From: Haloarcula litorea
GTDB taxonomy: Archaea; Halobacteriota; Halobacteria; Halobacteriales; Haloarculaceae
Direction: 5' to 3'
NCBI RefSeq assembly: GCF_029338195.1
Contig: NZ_CP119779.1
Span: 2,108,001 to 2,172,000, forward strand
DNA: 64,000 bases
The first letter of the stretch is position 1; the number at the start of each line of letters is the position of its first letter. Under the pieces are notes generated by a model. That model ran no database searches. It worked only from the letters and a program-made list of their open reading frames with translations, and had not been told where the DNA came from. This document shows positions 1-8,353 of this stretch, piece after piece. Position numbers and translations under genes: made by a program.

Positions 1-2071
1 GATGAATCGCACTCGCCTCCAACTCCAGCACGTCGGCAGCCGCCTCAACGCCAATCTCGGCGACATCCGTCCGCGTCTCAGCGGCCATCAGTTCCGGCGT
101 CGTTTCGTTGAGGGTTGCAAGGCGCGTCTCGCGCGTCTTTCTCGCGGTGATATCACGGTAGACCCACAGATGCCCGTCACCTTCCGAGAGTTCGATTGGA
201 TGGTAGCTCCGTGCATAGGTCTGCCCGTCAGCAAGTTCCAGTTCTTCGTTGTACACCGGCTCCTGCCCAGCGATCAGCTCGTCGATCCGGTCGACGAACG
301 CCTCGGAGTCAGCGAACGTGTCACTGACATCCGCCGCGAGTTGGGCACAGTCCGTGCCGCGAATCTCGTCGGGGGAACCCGGCAGGTCGAACAGCTCGAA
401 CATCTGTTCGTTGACAGCGACGACGTTACGTTGTTCGTCTTCGGCTAACACGCCGACCGGTAGTGTATCGAATAACGTCGACAGGAGCGCGTTTGTTTGT
501 TCGAGTTCCCGCTCGTACTCCTTCTGTTCTGTAATCTCGCGGTCTGAGATGATGAGCGAGACCACGTCATCCTCCTCATCGCGGACAGGTCTGAAGACTC
601 CCTCGACCGTGTATTGCTCACCTCCGGGCTGGACAAGGTCGGTCTCAAACTCCACGTATTCACCATCTGCCGCCCGCTCGATCCAGCCTTTCACGTCTTC
701 CTGGAGGCTCTCCGAATAATTGAACCACGGCGTCTCCCAGAACGGTTCGCCCGTCACGTCCTCCCGTGTGGCGTCAACGTAGTTCATCGCCGTCTCGTTG
801 ATTTCGAGAACCGTCCCGTCCGTGTCGATCAGCCCGACGAGGATGTTCGGATCGTCGAAGATCGCTTGATAGCGGCGTTCCTTTTGCTTGAGTTCGTGCT
901 CTCGCTCCTTGTACTCGGTAATCTCGCGAGCGATACCGATTACTTGGCGTGACTCACCACTGGATTCATTCTGGACAGAGACGGTATCCCGAATCCAGCG
1001 TACCTCACCCATCTCGGGTGTTGTCCGGTACTCTAATTGGCCGCCATCCCTCTCACCGTCGACCAGTTGTTGATAGAAATGCTGGAATTGGTCGCGGTCG
1101 TCTGGGTGTACCGCCTGCGCGAGATGGGCTTCCCACGTCGGCACCTCGTCTGCCGACAGCTCGAAAAACTCGTTGTAGGCCCCGTGTCGAACGACTTCGT
1201 CTGTGTTGCAGTCGATTTCGAAGATTACCGAGTTCGTGTGTTCGAGCGCGAGTTGCATCCGCTCGCGCGTGCGTTCGAGTGTGCGCTCGTGTGTCTTGCG
1301 CTCGGTGACATCCGCTGCGATACCGAGGACGGCCTGATCGTCGACATCGCTGAACTCGTACGGCTGTAATCGCGGTTCGAAGATGTGTGTCTCACCGTTT
1401 GGATCGGCAATCTCAACCTCGGGAACCCGCTGTGTCGCCTCGGCTTCAAGTACTTCGTCCAGATGTCGTCGAAATTGGTCAGCAGCTGACGCGTCAAGAA
1501 CCTCCGCGATATTCGATCCTTCAATATCTTCAACAGTCGTGTCGTGGAACGTCGCGAGTGCTTCATTCGCCAGCAGGTAGTTCCCATCCTCGTCAACCAC
1601 GTAGAGAAGATGTGGAAGGACATCGACGATCTCGCGCAACCGTTGCTCGCTTCGCTCGACTCGCTCCTGTGCCCGGTGGTGTTCGACAGCGTTTGTGATG
1701 CGGTTCGCAAGTACCGTGTACTGGTCGGTGCCGCCTTCCTTCTGGAGGTAGTCGGTCACGCCGGCGGAGATGGCATCGCTGGCAACCTCCTCTGATCCCT
1801 TGCCAGTGAAGAGGATGAACGGCAGTTCGGGATGGTGCTCCCGGACGGACTGGAGGAACTCAATCCCGTTCTGTCCGGGCATCTCATAATCCGATACCAC
1901 ACAGTCGAATTCGTTCTGTTCGAGTTCGTCTTTTCCATCACTTGCACTGGTGGCTGTTTCGACGGCAAACCGGTCGTCCTCACGTTCAAGGAAAGTAGCG
2001 GTCAGATCAGCGAAATCAGGTTCGTCGTCGACGTGAAGAACCTGAATGGAGTCTGGAGAGCTGTTGCTCAT
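1..2071 (-). CDS. Receiver/multi-PAS signal-transduction protein (3' part beyond window)
   Basis: 690 codons are visible from an ATG at 2071; the C-terminus lies off the left edge. Residues 1-125 form a CheY-like receiver with the acidic pair D15-D16, phospho-acceptor D61 in VVSDYEMPG, T89 in FILFTGKG and K111. About four PAS/PAC repeats follow (roughly 143-265, 270-400, 405-525, 530-650), each ending in motifs such as DVTERK, EITEYK or DITARK. The last visible residues (TLNETTPELMAAETRTDVAE) resemble the start of a GAF domain. In haloarchaea this architecture usually ends in a histidine kinase or a Bat-type HTH output, and which one cannot be seen here. It probably senses a ligand or redox/light cue. 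It is divergent from the genes at 2484 onward, with a membrane protein between them. Confidence 0.9.
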   Translation of the reverse strand, partial: MSNSSPDSIQVLHVDDEPDFADLTATFLEREDDRFAVETATSASDGKDELEQNEFDCVVSDYEMPGQNGIEFLQSVREHHPELPFILFTGKGSEEVASDAISAGVTDYLQKEGGTDQYTVLANRITNAVEHHRAQERVERSEQRLREIVDVLPHLLYVVDEDGNYLLANEALATFHDTTVEDIEGSNIAEVLDASAADQFRRHLDEVLEAEATQRVPEVEIADPNGETHIFEPRLQPYEFSDVDDQAVLGIAADVTERKTHERTLERTRERMQLALEHTNSVIFEIDCNTDEVVRHGAYNEFFELSADEVPTWEAHLAQAVHPDDRDQFQHFYQQLVDGERDGGQLEYRTTPEMGEVRWIRDTVSVQNESSGESRQVIGIAREITEYKEREHELKQKERRYQAIFDDPNILVGLIDTDGTVLEINETAMNYVDATREDVTGEPFWETPWFNYSESLQEDVKGWIERAADGEYVEFETDLVQPGGEQYTVEGVFRPVRDEEDDVVSLIISDREITEQKEYERELEQTNALLSTLFDTLPVGVLAEDEQRNVVAVNEQMFELFDLPGSPDEIRGTDCAQLAADVSDTFADSEAFVDRIDELIAGQEPVYNEELELADGQTYARSYHPIELSEGDGHLWVYRDITARKTRETRLATLNETTPELMAAETRTDVAEIGVEAAADVLELEASAIH

Positions 2072-2182
2072 TACATACAGCGTGATTGAGACAACGAATA
2101 ACGGTTGGGACGTGAGTATCGAGACTGAGTTCGCTCACCTGCATTTCACCCCCTGATTGCTCAACACCGTTGGAGTGGTCAA

Positions 2183-2386
2183 TCAGGTGTCTATGACACG
2201 CTCGCGCACTAGGTGAATTGTAATGCCTACTGCGACGATAGCCGCAATCACGCCGATTGCCAGCGGTACCGGTTGGCTCGGGAACCATCCCCACTGCCAG
2301 TCGAAGAGAATGGAACCACCAAGAGCGATAACGACCATGATGAGTCCAACGAGCGTGCCGAGGCTTGAATCGCGGGTGGGGAGCAT
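2183..2386 (-). CDS. Small two-helix membrane protein
   Basis: 67-aa protein starting at ATG 2386. Longer readings from 2557 run through the start of the opposite-strand HTH gene and are unlikely. There are two hydrophobic segments, residues about 9-24 (LGTLVGLIMVVIALGGSILF) and about 38-56 (VPLAIGVIAAIVAVGITIHL), joined by a Trp-rich loop containing DWQWGWFP. The C-terminus is basic/acidic and short. No enzymatic motif is visible. It is divergent from the HTH gene at 2484. Function unknown. Confidence 0.7.
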   Translation of the reverse strand: MLPTRDSSLGTLVGLIMVVIALGGSILFDWQWGWFPSQPVPLAIGVIAAIVAVGITIHLVRERVIDT

Positions 2387-2483
2387 ACAAAATACTACCA
2401 ACCCACGGGATAAACAGCCTCTGCACGACTCCAAGACTTGGAACTGCGGGTTTCCCCTTATCAAACTGGGTGGAGAAAAGTGC

Positions 2484-2837
2484 ATGGAACGAGTGAATGA
2501 GGACGTACGTGAGATTAGCGGGCTGCTGGCCGACGAGACCACCCAGCGAATTCTCATCGAAACAACCGATGAACCAATGTCCGCAGACGAACTGAGCGAT
2601 GCATGTGGTGTGTCACCACAAACCGTGTACCGGCGACTAGAACGTCTACAGGAATATGATATGGTTACTGAAGCTGTCGAAATGGACGATGACGGCCATC
2701 ACCACAAGGTGTATACTGCAACACTTGATCGAGTCACCATCAAGTTGACTTCGGATGGATTCAGGTTCGATTTATCCCTCCGTGAGCGTATGGCTGCTCG
2801 CTTTACGCAGTTCGTTAGTGAGGTGCGTGACCGATGA
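2484..2837 (+). CDS. Winged helix-turn-helix regulator
   Basis: 117-aa protein; the ATG at 2484 begins MERVNEDVREISGLLADETT. Residues 10-75 form an ArsR-like winged helix: a first helix ending LLADETTQRILIETT, then the recognition region MSADELSDACGVSPQTVYRR and a wing with DDDGHHHKVY. The stop overlaps the start of the next gene by 4 bp (ATGA), so the two are translationally coupled. A small wHTH followed by a small membrane protein is a recurrent haloarchaeal pair; I infer that the regulator controls the operon. Ligand unknown. Confidence 0.85.
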   Translation: MERVNEDVREISGLLADETTQRILIETTDEPMSADELSDACGVSPQTVYRRLERLQEYDMVTEAVEMDDDGHHHKVYTATLDRVTIKLTSDGFRFDLSLRERMAARFTQFVSEVRDR

Positions 2838-3154
2838 GTCTGCTCCAGTTGAGTCCGGCGATCCAGTCACAGATCGCATTCGTACTCACGGTCATATCGA
2901 CGATTCTGGGACTTGCGGTTGGCTATCTCGCGCTGCGTGGCTACTGGCAGAGTCGGAACCGACCGATGTTGTTCATCGCTGTTGGGTTCTTCCTCGTGTT
3001 CTGGACGCCAGTGTTGCTTGTTATCGGGCCATATCTCACTCCCCTCGTTGGTTCCTTCGTGTACGGAATGTTGGGAGAAATCAGTCGCATTATCGGACTG
3101 CTCTCTATTCTGTACGGATTGCGGATGCCCTATCTACAGCGCAAATCGGAGTAG
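2834..3154 (+). CDS. Three-helix membrane protein paired with HTH regulator
   Basis: 106-aa integral membrane protein overlapping the upstream HTH gene by 4 bp. Hydrophobic stretches lie at residues about 13-33 (IAFVLTVISTILGLAVGYLA), 44-66 and 74-95, with a basic C-terminus (MPYLQRKSE). The length and pairing match a haloarchaeal family of uncharacterised membrane proteins encoded next to a wHTH regulator (I believe DUF7521, from memory). Function unknown. Confidence 0.8.
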   Translation: MSLLQLSPAIQSQIAFVLTVISTILGLAVGYLALRGYWQSRNRPMLFIAVGFFLVFWTPVLLVIGPYLTPLVGSFVYGMLGEISRIIGLLSILYGLRMPYLQRKSE

Positions 3155-3541
3155 CTCCGCTTGGACACTGCGTTAGATCGTAGCGATGGGAATCGTATCC
3201 GGCTCGAACCGGATGAGAACGAGGATTCTGTGACCTAAACCCGGTAGTGAGCAGGTAGAGAGCAACATATCAGAAACCCGTTTGGCAAACTCCGTTTCAG
3301 GCACCTATGAACGAACACACGGTGCAAAACATCGGAAGTGGGGATTCTTGTCGCGTCCTCGGCGAGAGTCTCGCACTCGTCGAGGAGCGTGTGCCACTTG
3401 CTGCTGAAGGACATAGCGGTCTGTTTGCTGCTCCTCGCGATAAAGTGTGCTGACCCTTCACGTGGAGCGGCGCTTCAACGCTGTATGTGAGGGTGTCCCT
3501 CCTCTCAAAAACACTAACCTACCTCCCTTGCACCTCCACGT
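3155..3541. other. Intergenic region of about 390 bp, possibly with one tiny ORF
   Basis: Between the membrane protein and the ParB-domain gene I see no convincing gene except the weak ORF at 3307. The last 60 bases before 3542 are AT-richer, with a stretch CTCAAAAACACTAACC around 3505-3520, and probably carry the promoter of the ParB-domain gene. No inverted repeat or attachment site was recognised. Confidence 0.5.
3307..3453 (+). CDS. Possible 48-aa ORF
   Basis: Reads ATG AAC GAA CAC ... TGC TGA and gives a 48-aa polar protein (starts MNEHTVQNIGSGDSC, ends FAAPRDKVC). There is no hydrophobic segment or recognisable domain and no clear Shine-Dalgarno. It could be a real small gene of the island or a chance reading frame. 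Confidence 0.25.
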   Translation: MNEHTVQNIGSGDSCRVLGESLALVEERVPLAAEGHSGLFAAPRDKVC

Positions 3542-4459
3542 ATGACCAACAACCCGTTCTGGGACGCGGCGGAGGACGCCCTCCGCGGTGAACGCGTCCG
3601 CGTCCACACGACCGACGGAACGTACACCGGTCTTCTCACCCTGTTTCACTATCAAGACCACGCGGTGTTGCTGAGGGACGTCACGACGCCCGACGGCGAC
3701 GCGACACCGGCCACACTTGTCGAGAATCCCCGCACCATCGAACAGCAACCGGAGACGGCCAGCCGGGAGGTCGTCACCGTCGACGTGGACGCGATTGCAT
3801 CACAGCCGTACAGCGTCCGCGAGTACGACTCCCCGGACTTCGCGGCGTTCGTGCGACAGGTGCGCCACGATGGTGGCCTCACGAATCTCCCGCTACTTCG
3901 CCCGCTCGATGGCGACCACGATGCAACGCATCAGGTGGTCTCCGGCCACCGACGCGTCGAGACGCTTCGCCGCGCCGGCATCGATGAACATCCCGTCGAG
4001 GTTGAGTCGTTCACCGACTGGGCGGCCACGAGACGGTTCATCGACGAACACTTCCCCGTCACCGACTCGGAGCGAGAGAGCTGCACGGACTCGAGGAGTG
4101 GGTGGTATCCACCAGAGCTGATGCAGGAATCGTATGAGCGGCTTCGAGAGGAGTGGGGGCGAGAGAAACTCCTCGGGCATCCGGCTATCAGGGCGAACGA
4201 GGCGATTCTCGAAGCGGCCGACGGCACGGCAGCGGACGTTCACGACGTGTTGACCGAGGCCAGCTCTGAAGAGGGTGGTGCGGATGAGTCCACCGAGGAC
4301 AGTGATACACCCGAGATTGATGATGTGGTGGCGGACTTGGCGGCTGCTTCTGATGCCGGTGAAGAGCGGATCAGAGACGATGTGACGACGCTTCGAGAGC
4401 ACGAGGTGCCGCTCGATGCGGTCAAGGGCGCTCTCCGTCGAAAATACGCTGGCGAGTAG
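3542..4459 (+). CDS. ParB/Srx-domain protein with Sm-like N-terminus
   Basis: 305-aa protein. Residues 1-50 (VRVHTTDGTYTGLLTLFHYQ) look like a small Sm/Lsm-type beta barrel. Residues about 75-165 carry a ParB/Srx-like domain: VDVDAIASQPYSVREYD, then the signature VVSGHRRVETLRRAG, which matches the ParB nucleotide-binding motif G-x-RR. A central helical part containing WGREKLLGHPA follows, and the C-terminus is acidic and helical. ParB proteins act as CTP-dependent clamps or DNA-binding factors in partitioning and gene control. No ParA is visible nearby, so a partition role is an inference. It lies 2.1 kb from the GGTACC repeat cluster at 6597-6646. Confidence 0.8.
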   Translation: MTNNPFWDAAEDALRGERVRVHTTDGTYTGLLTLFHYQDHAVLLRDVTTPDGDATPATLVENPRTIEQQPETASREVVTVDVDAIASQPYSVREYDSPDFAAFVRQVRHDGGLTNLPLLRPLDGDHDATHQVVSGHRRVETLRRAGIDEHPVEVESFTDWAATRRFIDEHFPVTDSERESCTDSRSGWYPPELMQESYERLREEWGREKLLGHPAIRANEAILEAADGTAADVHDVLTEASSEEGGADESTEDSDTPEIDDVVADLAAASDAGEERIRDDVTTLREHEVPLDAVKGALRRKYAGE

Positions 4460-4504
4460 ATCGGCTCGACGAGCGCAACGAGAGCAGGAGAGGTCGCCTG
4501 CTGT

Positions 4505-5386
4505 TCATCGAAGCAATGTTTCGCCGTCGAGTTCCACCTCATCGTGTGCGATCGGATCACCGGTCTGCACGGCATCAAGCATCTCGTTCACCGCATCTGG
4601 CCTGTTCTCCTCGGAAACGTTCGCGATCACGTTGATTAACAGCCACGCCATCCCATCCACCTTGTCCTCCAAGTGGTACGCGCTTGACGAGACCGCGCCG
4701 CGACTCACGTCATCGAGTTGATCGGCCATCTCGGCGTGCGAGTCGATTCCGTGCAGGTAGCACGCCAGAATCTCCGACTCTCTGGTTCCGATCGGGCTGT
4801 TCTCGTCGATCAGCTCCGCCAACTCGTCGATGCTTCGCGTCGGTTGTTCCTCGATCTCCTGCGGGTCTTGTCCCTCGAGCAGCAGGTCGATGTCGCTTGC
4901 ATCCAGTTCCCTTGCACGCCACGCAACGCGGGCGGCCTCGCCACTTTCGTCCACTTCATCGAAGACGGCGACGAACTCCTCCAACTCGGGATACAGCCAC
5001 GAATCATTCAGTTTGGCGGCCCTGCTCCACACGCCGCGGGATTCGAGAAATCGCTTCGTTCGCCGTCGCCCGATGGGAATGAACCGTTCCTCGGGCGGTT
5101 CCTCGGCGTAGTAAACCGTCTGCTCGGTCACCTCCGCCTGCACTCGCTTGACCCTCTCTCGCTCCAACTCGGAGCAGAACGTCACCTCCCATCCCTCGCT
5201 CTCCGCCACCTCGACCGCCGCCTCCGGAGCGTCGTCTTCGACGGCCAAGAGGAACGGCTCGTCTGCGGCTTCCCAACATCGATACGTCTCCATCTCGTCG
5301 GCCTCGTCGGGGACGTCAGTCGCAACCAGCACGTGGTCGTGGTCTTTCTCGCTCGATACCTCGTTCAGCTCGAACTCTGTGAACAC
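4505..5386 (-). CDS. Unknown acidic protein with C-terminal HTH-like region
   Basis: 293 aa if started at GTG 5386; TTG codons at 5392 and 5395 are alternatives, and no ATG exists before the upstream stop. A TATA-like TTTATTG lies around 5413-5420, which fits a leaderless start in this area. The N-terminal half is acidic and includes VLVATDVPDEADEMETYRCW. The middle contains IPIGRRRTKRFLESRGVWSR. Residues about 195-245 (GTRESEILACYLHGIDSHAE) resemble a LuxR/sigma-type helix-turn-helix. No homologue was recognised. It is convergent with the ParB-domain gene. Confidence 0.75.
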   Translation of the reverse strand: MFTEFELNEVSSEKDHDHVLVATDVPDEADEMETYRCWEAADEPFLLAVEDDAPEAAVEVAESEGWEVTFCSELERERVKRVQAEVTEQTVYYAEEPPEERFIPIGRRRTKRFLESRGVWSRAAKLNDSWLYPELEEFVAVFDEVDESGEAARVAWRARELDASDIDLLLEGQDPQEIEEQPTRSIDELAELIDENSPIGTRESEILACYLHGIDSHAEMADQLDDVSRGAVSSSAYHLEDKVDGMAWLLINVIANVSEENRPDAVNEMLDAVQTGDPIAHDEVELDGETLLR

Positions 5387-5499
5387 CTCCAACAAACAGT
5401 ACGTTATCTGACAATAAATGTCATTTCGTGGTGGCGTGACGAGGGGTCAGACGACGATGGGATGTTTCGGAATCCCGGACGGTACGGTCCCCCGTCCAT

Positions 5500-5874
5500 T
5501 TATTCGGCGTCGAAGCGGTCGGTGACCTGATCGGCAAACTCGCCCTCTTCCACGTCAAGGTAGCCGACCTGCCGTCCGTCAACATACACGTGGCCCTCGA
5601 AGTCGTACAGTTCGATCTCGCAATCTCCCAGCGTAAAGCAGACTCCCGGGGGGCGGCCCCACGACTCCTCGGTGGGGTACTCCGCGCTTCGCCACTCCAC
5701 GTCCTCCACACATTTGTCTACCCAATCCTCGACGCGATCTGGCTCGTCGTGAGCGCACTCGATAAGCCACGCCACGGGCGGCGTATCGTCTGGCACATCC
5801 CGTGATGCGCGTTCCACGACCGAGTCGACGGCGAGCGCAAGCGAAGCCATCGCTTTCTGATGTGCTGTGTCCAT
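5500..5874 (-). CDS. Unknown acidic protein
   Basis: 124 aa from ATG 5874 (MDTAHQKAMASLALAVDSVV). A longer reading to 5943 adds an uncharged Cys-containing leader typical of non-coding sequence. The protein is acidic, with a helical N-terminus, a Trp-rich centre (WLIECAHDEPDRVEDWVDKC) and a beta-rich end (LGDCEIELYDFEGHVYVDGR). No known domain was recognised. Confidence 0.75.
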   Translation of the reverse strand: MDTAHQKAMASLALAVDSVVERASRDVPDDTPPVAWLIECAHDEPDRVEDWVDKCVEDVEWRSAEYPTEESWGRPPGVCFTLGDCEIELYDFEGHVYVDGRQVGYLDVEEGEFADQVTDRFDAE

Positions 5875-6116
5875 ATTCGTGGCTATCGTGGTGGGACTGA
5901 TAAGAACACCGTCAGAACAGGCGACAGTCCCATGGCATCTCAAAACACCACCTACAGGGCTATCTGAACTTCTTGAGCGTGACCCTCAACATCGACGACC
6001 CATTCGACTTGGCTTCCTGAAACGATACGAGGCAACCGCGAGGAGGCGTGGCGACAGTTGGAGCGATCTTTCGACCGACCTGCCTCAAACGCGCGAAAAA
6101 GAAAGGGGGTTGGCAG

Positions 6117-6464
6117 TCAGTCGATGCGCTCGATCTCGTCAACGACGCCGAGCGTCTCGTACGGTGCCCTACCCTTCTCCTCGTCGTACTCCGGCTGGTG
6201 CGACACCGTTGCGTTTGTCCATCCAGACCGCTTCCGGTAGGCCGAGACCGGCACCGAGTGGTACACGGTGTCGATGCGCTTGGCGGTGTCCTCGTCGATG
6301 GCGACGGTGACTGTGACCTCGCGGTGATGCTTCGGTCTCACGTGCAGCATCACATCCGTGCATTCAACGACGCCATCGAACTCGATTCCGTTCTTCAACT
6401 CGACGCGAACTTCCTCTCCATCTTCCAACGACGCTAGCGTGTTAATGACATCTGGTACTGCCAC
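6117..6464 (-). CDS. Small protein with Sm-like N-terminus
   Basis: 115 aa from GTG 6464. The N-terminal half (NTLASLEDGEEVRVELKNGI, then EFDGVVECTDVMLHVRP) has the strand pattern of an Sm/Lsm barrel, that is a backbone of VRVELKNGxEFxGxV followed by a second strand pair. RNA or DNA binding is therefore possible. The C-terminus is polar. A TTATGT element at 6491-6497 sits at about -30 and fits a leaderless transcript; two GCACTAG repeats at 6467-6487 lie between it and the start and could be an operator. Together with the ParB-type gene, this is the second Sm-like module in the island. Confidence 0.75.
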   Translation of the reverse strand: MAVPDVINTLASLEDGEEVRVELKNGIEFDGVVECTDVMLHVRPKHHREVTVTVAIDEDTAKRIDTVYHSVPVSAYRKRSGWTNATVSHQPEYDEEKGRAPYETLGVVDEIERID

Positions 6465-6596
6465 TGCACTAGGTATTAGGCACTAGAGTGACATAACTCC
6501 GTTGTCTCGGAACCCGTCGATTTCACGGTTTTCGACGCCTGTACTCGACTCGACTCGTTTCTCGTCTCGTTTTATCGACTTGTTTTCGACACCTCA

Positions 6597-6646
6597 GGTA
6601 CACGAGTACCGGCGTTTTCTCAGGTACCAAGGTACCAAGGTACCAA
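6597..6646. repeat. GGTACC repeat cluster
   Basis: Three perfect tandem copies of the 8-mer GGTACCAA occupy 6623-6630, 6631-6638 and 6639-6646. A 5-bp inverted repeat GGTAC-acga-GTACC lies just upstream at 6597-6610. The preceding 100 bp is rich in TCGACT/TCGTCT repeats. The stretch is non-coding between two minus-strand genes. It could be an iteron set, a centromere-like site or an operator. Confidence 0.6.
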
Positions 6647-6661
6647 GGGTTTCGCCTAGAG

Positions 6662-6868
6662 TCAGTTTATGGAGAAGTCGGCCTGCCATTCGTCCTCGAA
6701 GTCCTCGTCCGCATCCTGCTCCCGTTTGGCGAGCGCGACTGAGATGGATCGCTCGATTCCGTCGATGTGCGAGTACTTCTCCAGCACCTCGTCTGGTTCG
6801 GCCTCGCCGCGCTTGATTTTGTCCAGCGCGTTTCGCACCTCGTTCACGTCCGGTTGTACGTCACGCAT
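6662..6868 (-). CDS. Small acidic unknown protein
   Basis: 68 aa from ATG 6868 (MRDVQPDVNEVRNALDKIKR), ending DEDFEDEWQADFSIN. Upstream in-frame ATGs exist at 6931 and 7045, but they would run over the divergent gene's promoter or body. It is charged, helical and acidic at the C-terminus. The 73-bp gap to the GTG at 6942 probably holds a shared divergent promoter. No domain was recognised. Confidence 0.7.
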   Translation of the reverse strand: MRDVQPDVNEVRNALDKIKRGEAEPDEVLEKYSHIDGIERSISVALAKREQDADEDFEDEWQADFSIN

Positions 6869-6941
6869 CCCTTTGAAAACCCGCTTTCCAGAGTCTGAAA
6901 GCCGGGATACTAATTTCCCGCCCGGGTGCATACCTGCGGGC

Positions 6942-7253
6942 GTGAACAGCGAGGACATCCGCCTGCTCCAGCAACTACTCGCCAACCGCCACGGTTCGCT
7001 AACGCTGGCGGAACTGTCAGCCCGCAACCGGGAGGATGAGACCACGCTTGCGGAGCACCTCGACGGTTTGCGAGAGAACGGTCTCGTGGCGACGCTTGGA
7101 GACTCGGGGAAGTACTACACGGTCACCGAGTGTGGGATACAGGTGTTGAAGCAGATCGGGCATTACGAGCAGATCGGCATCCTGCACGATATGTACTCGG
7201 CGGCGGAGACGGACGTGGAGGCTGGAGACCGGCCGCGGCCGGAGTGGCTGTAG
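6942..7253 (+). CDS. Winged-helix DNA-binding protein
   Basis: 103 aa from GTG 6942 (VNSEDIRLLQQLLANRHGSL). A classic winged helix is seen: TLAELSARNREDETTLAEHL (helices 2-3), LRENGLVATL, then the wing GDSGKYYTVTECG, followed by a C-terminal helix with LKQIGHYEQIGILHDM. It probably regulates island genes, including itself and the divergent gene. The next gene follows after 2 bp. Confidence 0.8.
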   Translation: MNSEDIRLLQQLLANRHGSLTLAELSARNREDETTLAEHLDGLRENGLVATLGDSGKYYTVTECGIQVLKQIGHYEQIGILHDMYSAAETDVEAGDRPRPEWL

Positions 7254-7255
7254 CC

Positions 7256-7552
7256 GTGCCCGAAGACAAGGTGAGAAAGGTTGGTCTCGCTCTCCGTGTT
7301 GGTAGCAGTGCGAGCGTGGAGGAGGTGGCCGAGGAACACGAGGTAAGTGAGGCAGACGTCCGTGATGCGGTGGAGTGGGCTGCCGAACACCCTGCCGAGG
7401 TGCGGGAGATCATCGAGGAGCGTGCGGAGTCGCTCGCCGACTTGGAGCGGGAGTACCCCGGCGGGGTTGATCCGCCCCGGGAACAGTCCGCGGCGGATTA
7501 TAGGGAGCGGCAACTGGAGGCGTTGGAAAGCGTTGTCAGGCGGTTCAGTTAG
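7256..7552 (+). CDS. HTH-like protein downstream of winged-helix gene
   Basis: 98 aa from GTG 7256, 2 bp after the previous stop, so it is operonic. Residues 3-45 (VRKVGLALRVGSSASVEEVA, then EEHEVSEADVRDAVEWAAEH) look like a short helix-turn-helix. The tail (LADLEREYPGGVDPPREQSA) is polar. I infer a small DNA-binding partner of the upstream protein. Its last 8 bp overlap the convergent 41-aa gene at 7545. Confidence 0.75.
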   Translation: MPEDKVRKVGLALRVGSSASVEEVAEEHEVSEADVRDAVEWAAEHPAEVREIIEERAESLADLEREYPGGVDPPREQSAADYRERQLEALESVVRRFS

Positions 7553-7670
7553 ACAGCATCTCGTCCACCCACTCCTCGAAGTCGCCGCCTCTCACCACAC
7601 GTCCGTCTAGATCCTCGACCGCCCCGTCCCGTCTGTGCCACCGTTTCTCTCGGTAGTCGCGCTCGTCCAT
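7545..7670 (-). CDS. 41-aa acidic protein
   Basis: Reads from ATG 7670: MDERDYREKRWHRRDGAVED ... VDEMLSN. The composition is typical of real haloarchaeal microproteins (basic N-terminal half, acidic C-terminal half, no rare residues). It overlaps the end of the convergent gene by 8 bp. No domain was recognised. Confidence 0.55.
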   Translation of the reverse strand: MDERDYREKRWHRRDGAVEDLDGRVVRGGDFEEWVDEMLSN

Positions 7671-7727
7671 ACCCGAATCTCTCCTACTATCGACTTGAAA
7701 ATGTACTTTGGAAAGACAGAAAGTCTG

Positions 7728-8204
7728 CTACTCGATGCCCAATAGTTCGTCTGCGTTCCTCCAGTCAGTAATGTCACCCCACCTGTCAACCGCCTCATCG
7801 ACTGGAACCTCGTCAGTCCAGTCAAATTCGAGATCATCGACGTTGGTTTTCATAACGCCGACGCGGACGCTCCACTCCCGCTCGTCGTCGCAGCGGAAGT
7901 CGTACGCGAAACTGGCCAATCGTGCCTCGTACTCCTCCTCCGTCATAATCTCGTAACTGCTGGCGAACGCGGCCTCGATCTCGTCCTCGTAGTCGCGGTA
8001 AGGGCAGTGAGGGGAGCGTGCGCCGACGGCGACGAGCAGGCCGGCGAGACCCGGCGGATGCGGGCTGTTGCCGGTGCGGCTTTCCAGTCGCTCAATGATG
8101 TCGTGGACGTGGTTGAGCACGATGCGGGGGTAGCCATCTAGTTGACGCCAAACCAACTCCTCGCCGTCATCGTCTGCAAATCGCATCTTTGCCTTGGTTC
8201 CCAT
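7728..8204 (-). CDS. Unknown acidic protein
   Basis: 158 aa from ATG 8204 (MGTKAKMRFADDDGEELVWR). Contains DGYPRIVLNHVHDIIERLES, a Cys/His-poor middle (SPHCPYRDYEDEIEAAFASS) and an acidic Trp-rich tail (VDRWGDITDWRNADELLGIE). No known domain was recognised. It is a typical island hypothetical. Confidence 0.75.
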   Translation of the reverse strand: MGTKAKMRFADDDGEELVWRQLDGYPRIVLNHVHDIIERLESRTGNSPHPPGLAGLLVAVGARSPHCPYRDYEDEIEAAFASSYEIMTEEEYEARLASFAYDFRCDDEREWSVRVGVMKTNVDDLEFDWTDEVPVDEAVDRWGDITDWRNADELLGIE

Positions 8205-8322
8205 TCTCTGCAGTTGATGTTTAGAGGGGGTCTCAGAAAAGGGAACTGTCTCGGGGTGTACCGATTGAATTCAAAGTTTGAAGTGGGTGGTGTGGTGGTG
8301 TATTAGTCGGATTGACGAGGTG

Positions 8323-8329
8323 TTTAAAA
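8323..8329 (+). promoter_or_regulatory. TATA-like element TTTAAAA
   Basis: TTTAAAA lies about 25-28 bp before GTG 8351/ATG 8354. This is the spacing expected for a leaderless haloarchaeal transcript. Confidence 0.5.
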
Positions 8330-8353
8330 GTATCAGAATCCTAATATTAGGTG

